Shown: positions 63,494 to 64,000 of the stretch, piece after piece
Layout of the letters: the number at the start of each line of letters is the position of its first letter
How positions within the stretch are numbered: the first letter of the stretch is position 1
NCBI RefSeq assembly: GCF_037971845.1
Contig: NZ_CP150227.1
Location: 5,890,001 to 5,954,000, forward strand
Direction: 5' to 3'
From: Paenibacillus sp. FSL R5-0766
GTDB taxonomy: Bacteria; Bacillota; Bacilli; Paenibacillales; Paenibacillaceae
Length of the DNA stretch: 64,000 nucleotides
Translations under genes and position numbers: made by a program
The notes under the pieces: model-generated
Databases searched by the model: none
Seen by the model: the letters and a program-made list of their open reading frames with translations, nothing else
What the model was told of the DNA's origin: nothing

Positions 63494-64000
63494 CTCTCTC
63501 TCCACGATGGTAACTGGCAAAATATGCTCCATTCCGATCTTCTCTTCCGCGAGTTGGCGCCGAATCAGATCAATCGCCAGCTTAGCCATGGCCTCCACCG
63601 GCTGCCTGATCGTTGTAATGCCAGGCACCGTATACGCTGCCGCACGACTGTCATCATAACCTACAATAGCGATATCGTCAGGTACCTTGCGCCCACCTAA
63701 CACGATCTGCTTCAGTGCATGCACCGCCATCAGATCACTCGTTACAAAGAGCCCATCCACCTCCGGGTGTTGTGCAAGCAGTTTATCCACCAATTCCGTA
63801 TACTGATGCTGATCAAACACATTGAGATCGGTTTCATGAATCATGACCGGTTTGACTCCATGAGCCTGCAAGGTATCAACGAAACCTGTCGTCCGGCGAT
63901 TGGACAGCATTTGCAATTCCAAATTACCGCAGATATGTGCAAAATGTCGTCTGTTCTTCGAGAGCAGTAATTCAGCAGCCATAACCCCTCCCTGATAGTT
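63485..64000 (-). CDS. LacI family transcriptional regulator (C-terminal part; 5' end outside window)
   Basis: Last 171 codons of a LacI/PurR-type repressor. The periplasmic-binding-like effector domain is seen (GNLELQMLSNRRTTGFVDTL, GLFVTSDLMAVHAL, IAIVGYDDSRAAAY, ITTIRQPVEAMA). The DNA-binding domain is beyond the window edge. It is upstream of, and codirectional with, the fructan operon and very probably binds the two operators at 63380-63411. Confidence 0.93.
   Translation of the reverse strand, partial: NYQGGVMAAELLLSKNRRHFAHICGNLELQMLSNRRTTGFVDTLQAHGVKPVMIHETDLNVFDQHQYTELVDKLLAQHPEVDGLFVTSDLMAVHALKQIVLGGRKVPDDIAIVGYDDSRAAAYTVPGITTIRQPVEAMAKLAIDLIRRQLAEEKIGMEHILPVTIVERETT

Overview
This window looks like chromosome from a Paenibacillus-type, low-to-mid GC, spore-forming Firmicute. 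Indications are strong AGGAGG-type ribosome binding sites, TTG and GTG starts, many hairpin-plus-U-tract terminators, the LplB/LplC permease style with large LplA-like lipoproteins, a YesM/YesN two-component pair, CcpA-type cre sites and an aa3-type quinol oxidase. No tRNA, rRNA, CRISPR array, insertion sequence or prophage was seen. The gene set (uronate, fructan and fucosylated-glycan use) suggests a plant or soil saprophyte.

Layout. 1-1214: 5' part of an SPC-type P1B metal ATPase (iron-efflux PfeT-like) with a Fur box upstream. 1.6-2.9 kb: O-acetylhomoserine sulfhydrylase. 3.2-6.6 kb: an unsaturated-uronate operon, kduI - deoR-type regulator - kduD - TIM-barrel isomerase/epimerase, with phased ATGAAC repeats as likely operator. 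6.7-7.7 kb: MDR oxidoreductase. 7.9-11.9 kb: qoxABCD, then a small membrane protein. 12.8-31.4 kb: a large oligosaccharide-use locus, all on the minus strand: YesM-like kinase, YesN-like regulator, GH2, two LplB/LplC permeases, three successive paralogous solute-binding lipoproteins, GH95 and GH1. 31.7-34.5 kb: OsmC-like protein and a polar amino-acid (cystine-like) ABC importer. 34.6-36.3 kb: TetR regulator divergent from uppP. 36.5-40.2 kb: small protein, 12-bp tandem repeat, thioredoxin-like protein, aldo/keto reductase, small protein, gpmA, ctaM. 40.6-42.4 kb: CPA2 antiporter behind a structured leader, and a pseudogene. 42.5-46.0 kb: operon of response regulator, histidine kinase, pssA and dedA. 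46.3-47.1 kb: pdxK. 47.2-50.6 kb: two-component system with a BcrA-type ABC transporter. 50.7-51.6 kb: degV. 51.9-55.2 kb: plus-strand ABC exporter (two ABC-2 permeases, one ATPase) and an aspartoacylase-like zinc hydrolase. 55.3-58.4 kb: serine hydrolase, MerR regulator and a membrane-anchored alpha/beta hydrolase. 58.5-64.0 kb: fructan or sucrose locus (LacI, solute-binding protein, two permeases, GH32).

How they work together. Both sugar loci lack their own ABC ATPase and presumably use a shared MsmX-type ATPase encoded elsewhere. The GH2/GH95/GH1 enzyme set would remove galactose, fucose and glucose from an imported, decorated oligosaccharide sensed by the YesMN-like pair. The GH32 locus has an unusually clear promoter: TTGACA, 17 bp, TATAAT, with two abutting LacI-type operators and a cre site. 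The most unusual points are the three solute-binding proteins served by one permease pair, the recurrent AAAACGTTTT palindrome across that locus, the tandem terminator-like leader of the antiporter, the Fur box before an iron-efflux-type ATPase, and an endonuclease-like pseudogene interrupted by one in-frame stop.
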